Shown here: positions 1 through 8,066 of the stretch, in pieces
Position numbering within the stretch: position 1 is the stretch's first letter
Layout of the letters: each line of letters starts with the position of its first letter
Assembly: GCF_003253745.1 (NCBI RefSeq)
Contig: NZ_MZXV01000032.1
Coordinates: 958,971 to 1,022,970, forward strand
Length of the DNA stretch: 64,000 nt
Direction: 5' to 3'
DNA from: Mesorhizobium kowhaii
GTDB lineage: Bacteria; Pseudomonadota; Alphaproteobacteria; Rhizobiales; Rhizobiaceae
The notes under the pieces: model-generated
What the model was told of the DNA's origin: nothing
Database searches by the model: none
The model's input: the letters and a program-made list of their open reading frames with translations, nothing else
Made by a program: the position numbers and the translations under genes

Positions 1-1
1 G

Positions 2-133
2 GTGCCGGAGGGCGGCAACGCCTTCGACGAAGGCGGCAATTTCCATGACGAAAGACTGTACAAATCGATGGAGCACCTATGCCGCACGCTGATCGAAACC
101 TCGCGCATGCTGTCGACCCGGATCGGGGCGTGA
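2..133 (+). CDS. C-terminal fragment of NAD(P)H-dependent FMN reductase-like flavoprotein
   Basis: Only the last 43 codons are present, because the window begins inside the gene. The readable end runs from [20 protein letters not shown] to the TGA at 131-133. An NAFDE-G-N-x-x-DERLYKS tail is typical of the C-terminus of flavodoxin-like NADPH-dependent FMN reductases (the ChrR/YieF type), which reduce quinones or metals using FMN. It ends shortly before pyrF on the same strand, so the two may be co-transcribed. The family call rests on this tail alone; the FMN-binding part lies outside the window. Confidence 0.55.
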   Translation: MPEGGNAFDEGGNFHDERLYKSMEHLCRTLIETSRMLSTRIGA

Positions 134-174
134 TCGCCGATACCATGCGGACAAAATCCATGCAGGCCCAATCG

Positions 175-858
175 ATGCAAGAAAGACTGATCGTCGGCCT
201 CGACGTGCCGACGGTGCTGGAGGCCGAGCGGGCGGTGCGCGAACTCGACGGCGTCGTCTCCTTCTACAAGATCGGCTATCAGCTGGCCTTTGCCGGCGGG
301 CTCGACTTTGCCAGGGAACTGGCCAGCGGCGGGACAAAAGTCTTCCTCGACATGAAGCTGCTCGACATCGACCACACGGTGGCCAAGGGCGTCGAGAACA
401 TCGTCAAGATGGGCGTCACCATGCTGACCATCCACGCCTATCCAAAGGCGATGGCGGCGGCGGTGGAAGCGGCCAGGGGCAGCGACCTTTGCCTGCTCGC
501 GGTCAGCGTGCTGACCTCGATGGACGAGCAGGACATGATCGATGTCGGCTATGAGTATGACCCGCACACGCTGGTGCTGCGGCGCTCGGAACAGGCGCTG
601 CATGCCGGCATGGGCGGCATCGTCTGCTCGGCCGCGGAAGCCGAAGCGGTGCGCCGCATCGTCGGGCCCGACATGGCGGTGGTGACGCCCGGCATCCGGC
701 CGGCGGGCAGCGACCATGGCGACCAGAAGCGCGTGGTGACGCCGGCACAAGCGATCCGCAACGGCGCCAGCCATCTCGTCGTTGGCCGACCGGTCGTCGC
801 GTCGGCCAACAGACGAGAAGCAGCCGAAGCCATCCTCGCCGAAATGCGCTCAGCGTGA
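175..858 (+). CDS. pyrF: Orotidine 5'-phosphate decarboxylase
   Basis: Converts orotidine 5'-monophosphate to UMP, the last step of de novo pyrimidine synthesis, in the cytoplasm. The catalytic D-x-K-x-x-D signature is visible in [13 protein letters not shown], and the phosphate-binding end includes [10 protein letters not shown] and HLVVGRPVV. The TIM-barrel protein begins [12 protein letters not shown] as family members usually do. I chose ATG 175 (228 aa) because CAGG lies 8 bases upstream; ATGs at 145 and 160 are possible, while the open frame reaching back to 79 would overlap the previous gene. A palindromic repeat starts four bases after the stop codon. Confidence 0.95.
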   Translation: MQERLIVGLDVPTVLEAERAVRELDGVVSFYKIGYQLAFAGGLDFARELASGGTKVFLDMKLLDIDHTVAKGVENIVKMGVTMLTIHAYPKAMAAAVEAARGSDLCLLAVSVLTSMDEQDMIDVGYEYDPHTLVLRRSEQALHAGMGGIVCSAAEAEAVRRIVGPDMAVVTPGIRPAGSDHGDQKRVVTPAQAIRNGASHLVVGRPVVASANRREAAEAILAEMRSA

Positions 859-862
859 GGAC

Positions 863-1005
863 CAGTTCTGAAACTCTACTCCGGCGGTCGTCTGACGGCG
901 TTTTCTGCGCTTCCGGTGCTCACGTACTTTAAGTACGCTCCGCTCGTCACCTGCGGTGACCCCGAAAACACCCCAGCCGTCTCGCCGGAGCGAATTTCAA
1001 AACTG
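863..1005 (+). repeat. Palindromic stop-codon-adjacent repeat, copy 1
   Basis: An imperfect inverted repeat of 143 bp starting 4 bases after the pyrF stop. The outer arms are CAGTTCTGAAACT and its near-complement ending at 1005. The centre is the perfect palindrome CGTACTTTAAGTACG (923-937), flanked by CTTCCGGTGCTCA on the left and CTCCGCTC on the right. The centre and inner flanks match the copies at 21014, 25163 and 50393, but the outer part is diverged, so this is a variant member. Its orientation relative to the upstream gene is the same as in the other copies. Confidence 0.85.
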
Positions 1006-1040
1006 ACCCTCGCCTGCACGGACAGAAACAGGAGAAAAAA

Positions 1041-1328
1041 ATGCCGAAGGGATATTGGATCGCCCGCGTCGATGTGCGCGATGCCGAAGGCTACAAGGAG
1101 TATGTCGCGGCTGCGAAGCTTGCCTTCGAGCGCTTCGGCGCGAAATTCCTGGCGCGCGGCGGCGCGCATGAGCTGGCCGAGGGTGTCGGGCGCGCACGCA
1201 ACGTCGTCATCGAGTTCGAATCGCTCGCCGCGGCGCATGACTGCTACCACTCGCCGGAATACCAGCGCGCGGTCGCCATCCGCCAGAAGGTCGCCGACGG
1301 CGAGATCGTGCTCGTCGAAGGCATCTGA
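1041..1328 (+). CDS. DUF1330 family protein
   Basis: A 95-residue protein of the DUF1330 family, a dimeric ferredoxin-like alpha/beta fold related to small monooxygenase-like proteins. Its biochemical role is not established. Visible family features are the start KGYWIARVDVRD, the GYKEYV segment, RFGAKFLARGG, and the late motif FESLAAAHDCYHSPEYQ followed by an acidic C-terminus. A strong ribosome site (AGGAGAAAAAA) directly precedes the ATG. The gene lies 36 bases after the palindromic repeat that follows pyrF and could be read through from pyrF, but no promoter was identified. Confidence 0.9.
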   Translation: MPKGYWIARVDVRDAEGYKEYVAAAKLAFERFGAKFLARGGAHELAEGVGRARNVVIEFESLAAAHDCYHSPEYQRAVAIRQKVADGEIVLVEGI

Positions 1329-1585
1329 GATCCATCGAGATCATCGACCCGAGCCTGGCGGCGCGTCAGACGACGCGCTGAAGGTTCCTTTCCCCTTAGC
1401 TTCGCCCCGCCAAGCAGGGCTCCGATCCGCTTGAGGGCGAGGCAGTTTCACTATGCCTTGGCCGACGGCCGGGCATAGCCGTTCGATAACGACCGCTATA
1501 CGGCCGGCGCACGGCCCATCCAACAATCGACTGCCGAGCCTGAGTAGCCTTCGCCCGAGCGAATTGCGACGGCGCTGGTTGCCAG

Positions 1586-1615
1586 TTGACATGCAGGTAT
1601 TTACCTGCATATTAT
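1586..1615 (+). promoter_or_regulatory. arsR promoter with embedded operator
   Basis: TTGACA (1586-1591) and TATTAT (1610-1615) are separated by 18 bases. A perfect inverted repeat ATGCAGGTA-TT-TACCTGCAT occupies 1591-1610, filling the spacer. This arrangement suits repression by the ArsR-type protein encoded immediately downstream. The rest of the 1329-1585 gap holds nothing I recognise. The promoter and operator are inferred from sequence; the link to this ArsR is positional. Confidence 0.7.
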
Positions 1616-1642
1616 AGCCTCACAAACGAACGAGTGAGGCTG

Positions 1643-1963
1643 ATGGACGCTGACAAGGTTTTCAAGGCACTGGGCGACCCGACACGCAGAAGGCTGCTTG
1701 ACCTTCTTTGCGAGAAGAACGGACAGACGCTCGGCCAGCTTTGCGAAAACCTGGACATGGCGAGGCAATCCGCCACCCAGCACATCGACCTGCTGGAGGC
1801 AGCCAATCTGGTGAGCACGGTCAAGCGCGGCCGGGAAAAACTGCATTTTATCAACCCCGTGCCGCTGCACGAAGTCTACGAGCGGTGGGTGCGGAAATTC
1901 GAACGGCAGCGGCTCATCCTGCTGCACGATCTGAAGCAAGAACTCGAAGGAGAGGACCAATGA
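1643..1963 (+). CDS. ArsR-family winged-helix repressor
   Basis: A 106-residue DNA-binding protein of the ArsR/SmtB fold. The N-terminus VFKALGDPTRRRLLDLLCEK is the classic ArsR signature, followed by the helix-turn-helix LCENLDMARQSATQHIDLLEAANLV and the wing VKRGREKLHFIN. There is no CxC metal site, so this is the AHSA1-associated subgroup rather than an arsenic sensor. The ATG at 1643 is preferred over the TTG at 1586, which lies in the promoter. The stop overlaps the next start (ATGA at 1960-1963), which indicates translational coupling. It probably represses its own promoter through the inverted repeat at 1591-1610. Confidence 0.93.
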   Translation: MDADKVFKALGDPTRRRLLDLLCEKNGQTLGQLCENLDMARQSATQHIDLLEAANLVSTVKRGREKLHFINPVPLHEVYERWVRKFERQRLILLHDLKQELEGEDQ

Positions 1964-2424
1964 CCAGAGAGACGACCAGCTTTGTCTACGTGACCTACAT
2001 CAGATCGACGCCGCAAAAAGTGTTCGAGGCCATAACCAGGCCTGATATCGCGAAACGCTACTGGGGCCACGAGAACGTCTCCGACTGGAAGCCGGGATCG
2101 AAATGGGAGCATATCCGCGCCAATGACGAGCGGACCGTCGAACTCGTCGGCAAGGTCGTCGAGATATCGCCGCCGACCCGTCTCGTCATGACCTGGGCGA
2201 ACGCTTCGCAGGCGGACGATCCGTCACAATACAGCCGGGTGACGTTCGGCATCGAGGAATACGACACCATGGTGCGGCTGACCGTCACCCATGACGAACT
2301 CGAAGCCGGCAGCGGCATGGCGAAGGGCATCAGCCAGGGTTGGCCGGCCGTGCTGTCCAGCATGAAATCCTTCCTCGAAACTGGCAGCGGCATCGACCTT
2401 TTCGCCAAGCCGAAATCGGCCTGA
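1960..2424 (+). CDS. SRPBCC / AHSA1-like protein
   Basis: A 154-residue START-like (SRPBCC) protein of the activator-of-Hsp90-ATPase-homologue-1 family, a helix-grip fold with a hydrophobic cavity. Recognisable segments are YVTYIRSTPQKVFEAITRPD near the start, RYWGHENVSDWKPGSKW, and the C-terminal GWPAVLSSMKSFLETG. It is coupled to the ArsR gene by a four-base overlap, a common pairing in which the repressor controls the SRPBCC gene. The ligand is unknown. The open frame extends upstream into arsR, but ATG 1960 is the natural start. Confidence 0.92.
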   Translation: MTRETTSFVYVTYIRSTPQKVFEAITRPDIAKRYWGHENVSDWKPGSKWEHIRANDERTVELVGKVVEISPPTRLVMTWANASQADDPSQYSRVTFGIEEYDTMVRLTVTHDELEAGSGMAKGISQGWPAVLSSMKSFLETGSGIDLFAKPKSA

Positions 2425-2467
2425 TGCCCTGCGATATCATGCAGAACCAGGCCAGTGGAGAACGACA

Positions 2468-2884
2468 ATGACCAAGCGCTATATCGGCGGCTGTGCATGC
2501 GGTGCGATCCGTTATGAAACCAGCGGCGAGCCCATCTTCCAGAACCACTGCCAGTGCCTCGACTGCCAGAAGCGCGCAGGCACCGGCCACGGATCCTATC
2601 TGACCTTCGGCCGGCGGGCCGATATGACAATCACCGGCGAGGCGAGCACCTGGCGGGTGGCGGGCGCCAGCGGCAACGAAAAGGTCCACGCTTTCTGCCC
2701 GACCTGTGGAACGCCGGTCTACCTGACATTCGTCGCAATGCCGGACCTGATCGCGGTCAACGCGACCAGCCTTGACGACCCCAGCCAATTCAACCCGCAG
2801 GTGGTCACATACACTATCCGCGGCCATGCGTGGGACACGATTGATCCCTCGTTGCAGACATTCGAGCGAATGCCGCACGGTTAG
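2468..2884 (+). CDS. GFA (glutathione-dependent formaldehyde-activating) family protein
   Basis: A 138-residue zinc-binding protein of the GFA/Mss4-like fold. The cysteines sit in family positions: GGCACGAIRY near the N-terminus, HCQCLDCQKRAG in the middle, and FCPTCGTPVY further on. Family members include glutathione-hydroxymethyl ligases, but many are of unknown function, so the formaldehyde role should not be assumed. A clear ribosome site (GGAGAACGACA) precedes the ATG. It follows the SRPBCC gene by 43 bases on the same strand and may belong to the same transcript. Confidence 0.9.
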   Translation: MTKRYIGGCACGAIRYETSGEPIFQNHCQCLDCQKRAGTGHGSYLTFGRRADMTITGEASTWRVAGASGNEKVHAFCPTCGTPVYLTFVAMPDLIAVNATSLDDPSQFNPQVVTYTIRGHAWDTIDPSLQTFERMPHG

Positions 2885-2909
2885 ACGTCCGCCGGGCAAT
2901 CGCAACCGG

Positions 2910-4178
2910 CTAGTGTGATGCCGAGTGCTCGTCGCCGGCGAGCGCTTCCGCCTGGTGGCGGTGCCCGAGCATTTCATAGCCGACGACGGTGACGGCCGGC
3001 GCCAGCATCAGGATGATCAGGCAGATCGCCATGTCGACGCCGGCAAGTGCGGCGAGGATGGCAAGCGCCACGACCGCCGCGGTCGCGAGCAGCAGCCAGA
3101 TGTGGAACGGGTCGAAGCGCTGCACAAGATAGGTGTAGAGCGCATAGACCATCCCCAGGAAAACGGTGACGGGAATGGCGGTGGCAAGCAGCGTTTCAAG
3201 CGCGCCGATATGCGCCTTGTGCTCGATGAAATAGGCCGCGACATGCAGCCCGGCGCCGGTCGCGACGATGGCGGCGACAATCAGCATCTGCCCATAGCCC
3301 CAGATGAATGCGCGATTGCGATGGGCATGCAGGATCGGCGCTGACGGCAGCATATAATAGACCCACCACATGCCGAAGGTGAGCCCGGTGCCGGCGATGC
3401 AGACCAGCGCCGCATCCAGGGTCCAGCCCTGCTCCTCGACCACGGCGGACAGGGTCGCGAGCGTTCCGACGACCCCTTCGCCCAAGGCGATGATGGCGAA
3501 CAGGATGTAGCGCTCGGCCATATGGTGCGCGTGCCAGGGCGTGCCGCCATCCTTGCCTTCCGCGATCACCGGCCCCGCCAGTTCGATGAGCCCGAGAATG
3601 CCAGCGAGTATGATGCTGGTGCCGACCGGGAAATCCACGACGATCTGCACCACCCAGCCGATCTGGGCGACCGCGATGGCGGTGGCGTAGGTCAGGCAGG
3701 CGCGGCGCCGGACAGGGTCCTGCCGGGCAGCGCGCAGCCATTGGAAGATCATCGCCACCCGCATGATCACATAGCCCAGCACCATCACCGAATTGTTGAG
3801 GTGCTCGCCATGTTCGATGGAGGCGAACATGCGTGGCAGGCCGATCGCCAGCACCAGCACGCCGATCATCTGCACCATGGTGCCGAGGCGGAAAATCCAG
3901 TCGTCGGTGTCATAGGCCGAGGAGAACCAGGAGAAATTGACCCAGGCCCAGCAGATGGCAAAGCTGGCGAAAGCAAAGCCGAGCAGGGCGGCCATGGAGT
4001 GGCCTTCGGCCAATGCATGGGCGAACTGGGACGAGGCAAAGCTGAACGCAGTGACGAAGGTCAGATCGAACAGAAGCTCGAGCGGCGTCGCGACACGATG
4101 CGCCTCATGCGGATCGCGCCCGGCCATACGCCTGACATGATGGTGGAGGGCTTCGGGGTTGACGGGTGTGGTGTTCAT
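2910..4178 (-). CDS. Low-temperature-requirement A (LtrA)-like membrane protein
   Basis: A 422-residue polytopic inner-membrane protein with about ten hydrophobic segments. The N-terminal ATPLELLFDLTFVTAFSFASSQ is the hallmark of the LtrA family, named for a Listeria low-temperature-growth locus; its substrate is unknown. Other typical pieces are WAWVNFSWFSSAYDTDDWIFRL and HMAERYILFAIIALGEGVVG. The length is normal for the family and the frame is intact. It is convergent with the GFA gene (25 bases between stops) and its upstream region holds a rhizobial repeat. Confidence 0.9.
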   Translation of the reverse strand: MNTTPVNPEALHHHVRRMAGRDPHEAHRVATPLELLFDLTFVTAFSFASSQFAHALAEGHSMAALLGFAFASFAICWAWVNFSWFSSAYDTDDWIFRLGTMVQMIGVLVLAIGLPRMFASIEHGEHLNNSVMVLGYVIMRVAMIFQWLRAARQDPVRRRACLTYATAIAVAQIGWVVQIVVDFPVGTSIILAGILGLIELAGPVIAEGKDGGTPWHAHHMAERYILFAIIALGEGVVGTLATLSAVVEEQGWTLDAALVCIAGTGLTFGMWWVYYMLPSAPILHAHRNRAFIWGYGQMLIVAAIVATGAGLHVAAYFIEHKAHIGALETLLATAIPVTVFLGMVYALYTYLVQRFDPFHIWLLLATAAVVALAILAALAGVDMAICLIILMLAPAVTVVGYEMLGHRHQAEALAGDEHSASH

Positions 4179-4211
4179 CGCGCGGCCTTCGCTGAGGGTC
4201 GTAAGCCGACA

Positions 4212-4316
4212 CTAGAGCGGTTCATCGTTTCAAGGAAACGCGGAACCGCTCTATCTCCTGTTTCGACGCAATTCCGGACGGAAAACCGTTTCACACTTTT
4301 CCTGGAATTGCTCTAG
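4212..4316. repeat. Rhizobial intergenic mosaic repeat
   Basis: Two adjacent hairpin modules. The first is 4212-4253, with AGAGCGGTTC pairing with GAACCGCTCT. The second is 4267-4316, with GCAATTCCGG near its start pairing with CCTGGAATTGC at its end. The second module recurs at 24473-24546 with the shared text GAAAACCGTTTCACACTTTT, so this is a dispersed element rather than a site specific to this gene. It lies between the divergent LtrA-like gene and the secreted-protein gene. Confidence 0.8.
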
Positions 4317-4438
4317 GGTCAAAACCCAATCACGCTGAACGACTGAGGTCGATCCCCATAGCGGCCATCCGAACTTATCCGCCCGCAATGCCTCTGGTAA
4401 TGTGGTTCTCATTCTGCCGCACTTGTCTATGATCGGGG

Positions 4439-5047
4439 ATGGACGCAAGTTTCAAAGTCTTTGCCAGAGCAACACTTTTGACAGTCATCCTTGCCGTTGG
4501 CGGACCGGCGGTCGCGAGCGAACTGGCCGCGACGGCTTCCAAGCCGATCTCCATATGCCACGGCTATGGTTGCAACTATCGCACCATGATTGTGCTTGGG
4601 TCCGGCGACTACATTCGTTTCCGCTCTATCTTGCATGCGGGCGCGGGTTCAGCCCGTGCCGAACGTTCCGCCATTTCGAAGGCTGTCCGCTATTTCGACC
4701 AGCGCATTTTCCGGGCCACCGGTGTCCGCGACCTGCCGCAGTCGGAATTCGGTGCATCGCGTATCAGGGGCCAGATGGATTGTGTCGACGAATCGACCAA
4801 TACGCATACGCTGCTGGTCTATCTTGCCGAGCGAAAACTGCTCACGTTTCACAAGGTCGAGGACAATGCCTCGCGCGGCCTGTTTGTCGACGGACGCTAT
4901 CCCCATTGGACGGCGGTGATAAGTGATCGTGGCGGGACCCAATGGGTGGTGGACTCCTGGTATGCGGCCATGGGCGGCGCACCGGACATTTTTCCACTGA
5001 GCCAGTGGAAGGAACGGGGCGTGCTGAAAAGTGGTGCGCTGGACTGA
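4439..5047 (+). CDS. Secreted protein, possible transglutaminase-like cysteine protease fold
   Basis: A 202-residue protein with a signal peptide (FARATLLTVILAVGGPAVAS, cleavage expected near residue 27), so it probably acts in the periplasm. I do not recognise a named family. Residues C115 (QMDCVDES), H156 (YPHWTAVISD) and D172 (WVVDSWY) occur in the order and spacing expected for papain/transglutaminase-like enzymes, with surrounding text resembling the bacterial BTLCP family. This is inference. It stands alone between the LtrA-like gene and a convergent ATP-grasp gene. An early CHGYGC motif (residues 40-45) might form a disulphide. Confidence 0.75.
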   Translation: MDASFKVFARATLLTVILAVGGPAVASELAATASKPISICHGYGCNYRTMIVLGSGDYIRFRSILHAGAGSARAERSAISKAVRYFDQRIFRATGVRDLPQSEFGASRIRGQMDCVDESTNTHTLLVYLAERKLLTFHKVEDNASRGLFVDGRYPHWTAVISDRGGTQWVVDSWYAAMGGAPDIFPLSQWKERGVLKSGALD

Positions 5048-5359
5048 CGACGGGGCGCCTTAACTCAGGTGGGAAAATCAGTTTGCGGGCGTGCAGAGTG
5101 CACTACCGTTCTCATTAGCTGCGGGGCAAACCCCGATCAGATGAACAATCAGGGAGTAAGTCCGAGATCGCTGGCGCATACCATTGCCAATTACAATTCC
5201 CGTCTGGTTTTTGCCTAGAGGCAATGTCTCCCCCCATCTCGGCCATCGGCGGCAGCCGCTGATTGAGTTTGGACCCTAAGGCAAGGCAGGACGCGTCAAG
5301 GCGCGCAGCCGGAGCCGCACGCCAAAGGCCCAGCGGTTCCGAAAGTGCCGCCGCGCCGT
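5048..5359. other. Intergenic region with no recognised feature
   Basis: About 310 bases between the convergent secreted-protein gene and the ATP-grasp gene. Short open frames are present on both strands, but they lack ribosome sites and resemble nothing known. No convincing terminator hairpin was seen. Confidence 0.6.
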
Positions 5360-6433
5360 TCAAAGATGGTGGTTTTGGCCGACCAGCCGGCTCGCCGCGG
5401 TTTCGGCCATGGCGTCGGCAAGTTCGAGGTCCCATTGCTGGCGGCAATAGGCGCGGAAATCGAAGCAAGGCAGGCCGGGGCAGACCTCGAACTCGATGAG
5501 GTGGACCGTGTCGTCGGCCTCGACGCGCAGATCGACGGAAAACACGTCGCGCAAACCGAGCCCGCTCGTCAGCCGCTCGGCGATCGCGCGAATCCTGGCG
5601 TCGGCGGCCGGCTGGCTGTCGGCGACCGCAACGAGCTCCGGTTCGGCATAACGTCCTGCCGCCTTCGCCGCCTCGCCAGTGTCGCCGTAAAGCGCCAGGC
5701 TGTCCGCCATGGTCTGGAAATCGGCGCCTGAATCGACAAAGGCCACGCCAAGCGCTTCGACCGCCGCGCCCGGCACCAGGCCGAGGAAACTGGCGCGCAC
5801 GTTGCGGCCGGCGACATAGGGCTGGACGACGACATCGTCGCGATAGGCCGCAAACACGCGCCGGCTAAGCTCCAGTGCGTGGCCGAGATCGCTGGTGCGC
5901 GAATCCGGCCAGATGCCGATCTTGGCGCCAAGCCGGTTGGGCTTGACGAACCAGCCGGCGGGCGACGCGGGCGGCTCGACCAGCCAGTTCCCGTCGCGCG
6001 CAAGACCGGCCTGCGGCACCGGCAGGCCGAGCGCGCCGAGTACGGCGCCGGAGCGGAACTTGTCCTGGCAGAGCGCGAACAGCGCATCGTCGGCGCCGAT
6101 CGTTTTGAACCCGCCCAGCCTCGCCAAAGCGGGTGCGGCGCCGCCATGGAAATAGGCAATGCCGTCGGTCAGTGTCCAGACCAGTGTCGTGTCTCGACCC
6201 TCGCCAGCGAGCACGCTTGCGGCATCGTCCAGCGCCACCGGCACGAAGGAGAGGCCGCGCGCCTGGCAAGCGGCGGCAAGCGCATCGAATTCATGGGCGA
6301 GATCGGTCGACTGCGCCAGATAGGAGGCGATTTCGGCGGCGCGCTCCGGTGCATGACCGTCGGCGACGAGACGGTCGAAGCAGGCTTTTTCCGGCTCATG
6401 GACGAGGATCAGTTTTGGCGTTTGGCTCGGCAT
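5360..6433 (-). CDS. ATP-grasp domain protein (D-alanine--D-alanine ligase-like)
   Basis: A 357-residue soluble protein with an ATP-grasp fold. Supporting segments are the central lid region GWFVKPNRLGAKIGIWPDS, the VVVQPYVAGRNVRASFLG strand, and the Mg-binding end VHLIEFEVCPGLPCFDFRAY, which corresponds to the E-x-N/C-x-x-PG-L motif of D-Ala-D-Ala ligases. It is too diverged to be the housekeeping Ddl and more likely makes another carboxylate-amine bond; the substrate is unknown. It is transcribed alone, convergent with the preceding gene. Confidence 0.82.
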   Translation of the reverse strand: MPSQTPKLILVHEPEKACFDRLVADGHAPERAAEIASYLAQSTDLAHEFDALAAACQARGLSFVPVALDDAASVLAGEGRDTTLVWTLTDGIAYFHGGAAPALARLGGFKTIGADDALFALCQDKFRSGAVLGALGLPVPQAGLARDGNWLVEPPASPAGWFVKPNRLGAKIGIWPDSRTSDLGHALELSRRVFAAYRDDVVVQPYVAGRNVRASFLGLVPGAAVEALGVAFVDSGADFQTMADSLALYGDTGEAAKAAGRYAEPELVAVADSQPAADARIRAIAERLTSGLGLRDVFSVDLRVEADDTVHLIEFEVCPGLPCFDFRAYCRQQWDLELADAMAETAASRLVGQNHHL

Positions 6434-6552
6434 GAGACGAACGATTCCCGGCGGTACGATCGCCTACCATCGCATGGCGAGGGCAATCGGCTCCCGCGAA
6501 ACCGACCGGGTCGGACGGTTGCGTGACAACGCAGCGGCCGACCGCGGTTCAA

Positions 6553-7431
6553 TCATGTGATCAGCACACGCGGCTCGAAACGGCCGTTGACCTTGATGTC
6601 GAGCAGGAAGGTCATGCCCGCCTGCGGATCGAGCTGGCGCTGCTTCTCGTCTTTCCCCTTCCAGGCGGACGTCACTGCCAGCCGATCGGCATTCTTGCCG
6701 ACAAAGGCCGGACAGGATGGCTGCGTCACCGGCATCGCGACCGACCGCAGCAGCGTGCCGTCGGGTGAATAAGCCTTGACCGTTTTGCCGCCCCAGACGG
6801 CGTTCCACAGCACGCCGTCACGGTCGACGATCGAGCCGTCGACATAACCCTTGGACGAGCGGTGATCGACGAACACTTTCGGCTCGCCGGTGGGCAGGCC
6901 GGTCGCCGGGTTGCAGTCGACGCGCATCAGCAGCCCGGTCGAGGTATCGGTGTAGTAAGCGAGCCCGCCGTCATCGGAAAAGCAGATCGAATTGGAGACG
7001 GTGATTTCCGAAAACAGGCGGCGCAGTTCGCCCTTGAAAAACCAGTAGATGGACCCGGCGCCCTTTGTCTCCGTCTTGCCCATCGTGCCGGTCCACAGGG
7101 CGCCACAGGGATGGACGCGGGAATCGTTGGAGCGGGTCAGGGGATTGTCGGCCTCGATCGGCGTGTGCAGCGTCATGGTGCCGGTCGCAACATCGCGGAC
7201 ATGGAGGCCGGTCTCGGTGGCGATCAGCTGGCGCTGGTCGTCGATGATGGCGATGGCGCTTGCCATCTGGCCAAGCTCGTGGATTTTCAACGCGCCGCCG
7301 GCCACCGGCTTTTCCAGGAGCTGGCCGTTGACGATGTCGAACCAGAACAGCGCATCGGTGGTGGGATCGTAGCTCGGCCCTTCGCCGAGCTGGCAGATGT
7401 GATCGGAAAAAACCGAAACCTCACTCATCAT
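6553..7431 (-). CDS. SMP-30/gluconolaconase-family sugar lactonase
   Basis: A six-bladed beta-propeller lactonase of 292 residues. Family hallmarks are LGEGPSYDPTTDALFWFDI at the N-terminus (metal-ligand Glu), NDSRVHPCGALWTGTMG (Asn and Gly-rich turn) and YVDGSIVDRDGVLWNAVWGG (catalytic Asp region). The ATG at 7431 overlaps the dgoA stop by four bases, so the genes are coupled. As the last gene of the SDR-dgoK-dgoA operon, its substrate is probably an aldonolactone such as D-galactono-lactone, made by the first gene. The start could also be the adjacent ATG at 7428. Confidence 0.92.
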   Translation of the reverse strand: MMSEVSVFSDHICQLGEGPSYDPTTDALFWFDIVNGQLLEKPVAGGALKIHELGQMASAIAIIDDQRQLIATETGLHVRDVATGTMTLHTPIEADNPLTRSNDSRVHPCGALWTGTMGKTETKGAGSIYWFFKGELRRLFSEITVSNSICFSDDGGLAYYTDTSTGLLMRVDCNPATGLPTGEPKVFVDHRSSKGYVDGSIVDRDGVLWNAVWGGKTVKAYSPDGTLLRSVAMPVTQPSCPAFVGKNADRLAVTSAWKGKDEKQRQLDPQAGMTFLLDIKVNGRFEPRVLIT

Positions 7432-8066
7432 GCTTCTCCGAACACCGCATCCCAGGCCGCGACGGCGGCATGTGCGCGTGCCGCCACCTCGTCGACGCTC
7501 ATGCCCGGCTTGAACAGGCTGGAGCCGAGGCCAAACACCGTCACCCCCACCGCCTTGTAGCCGGCAAAGTCCTTTTCCGAAACGCCGCCGACCGCGCCGA
7601 CCAATGTCTGCGCCGGCAGCACCGCCCGGATCGCGGAAATGCCTGCCGCGCCGAGCACGCTCGCCGGGAAGAATTTCAACGCCGAAGCGCCGAACCGGAT
7701 CGCCTGGAAGGCTTCGGTCGGCGTGAACACGCCCGGCATCGTCACCATGCCGTAGTGCATCGCACGCGCCATCACCTCGGCATCGATGTTGGGGCTGACC
7801 AGCAGCCGCCCGCCGGCCTTGTGCAAGCCGTCGACATCGGCTGGTGTCAGCACCGTGCCGGCGCCGACCAGTGCCGTTTTCGGAAGCACTTCGACGATCC
7901 GGGCGATCGACGAAAACGGCTCCGGTGAGTTGAGCGGCACTTCGATGGCCTCGATGCCGGCGTCGAACAGCGCCTGGCCGATCGCGACCGCTTCGACCGG
8001 CTTGAGGCCGCGCAGGATGGCGACCAGGCCGCGCTTGAGCTTTGGGAAAGGTGCGGTCTGGCTCAT
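7428..8066 (-). CDS. dgoA: 2-dehydro-3-deoxy-6-phosphogalactonate aldolase
   Basis: Cleaves 2-dehydro-3-deoxy-6-phosphogalactonate to pyruvate and glyceraldehyde 3-phosphate. It is a 212-residue class I aldolase of the KDPG/KDPGal type. The catalytic Glu is in GIEAIEVPLNSPEP, the Schiff-base Lys in FGASALKFFPAS, and the phosphate-binding loops are VGAGTVLTP and VGAVGGVSEKDF. KDPGal rather than KDPG specificity is supported mainly by the adjacent galactonokinase gene, which its start overlaps (ATGA at 8063-8066). The downstream lactonase gene is also coupled. Confidence 0.93.
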   Translation of the reverse strand: MSQTAPFPKLKRGLVAILRGLKPVEAVAIGQALFDAGIEAIEVPLNSPEPFSSIARIVEVLPKTALVGAGTVLTPADVDGLHKAGGRLLVSPNIDAEVMARAMHYGMVTMPGVFTPTEAFQAIRFGASALKFFPASVLGAAGISAIRAVLPAQTLVGAVGGVSEKDFAGYKAVGVTVFGLGSSLFKPGMSVDEVAARAHAAVAAWDAVFGEA

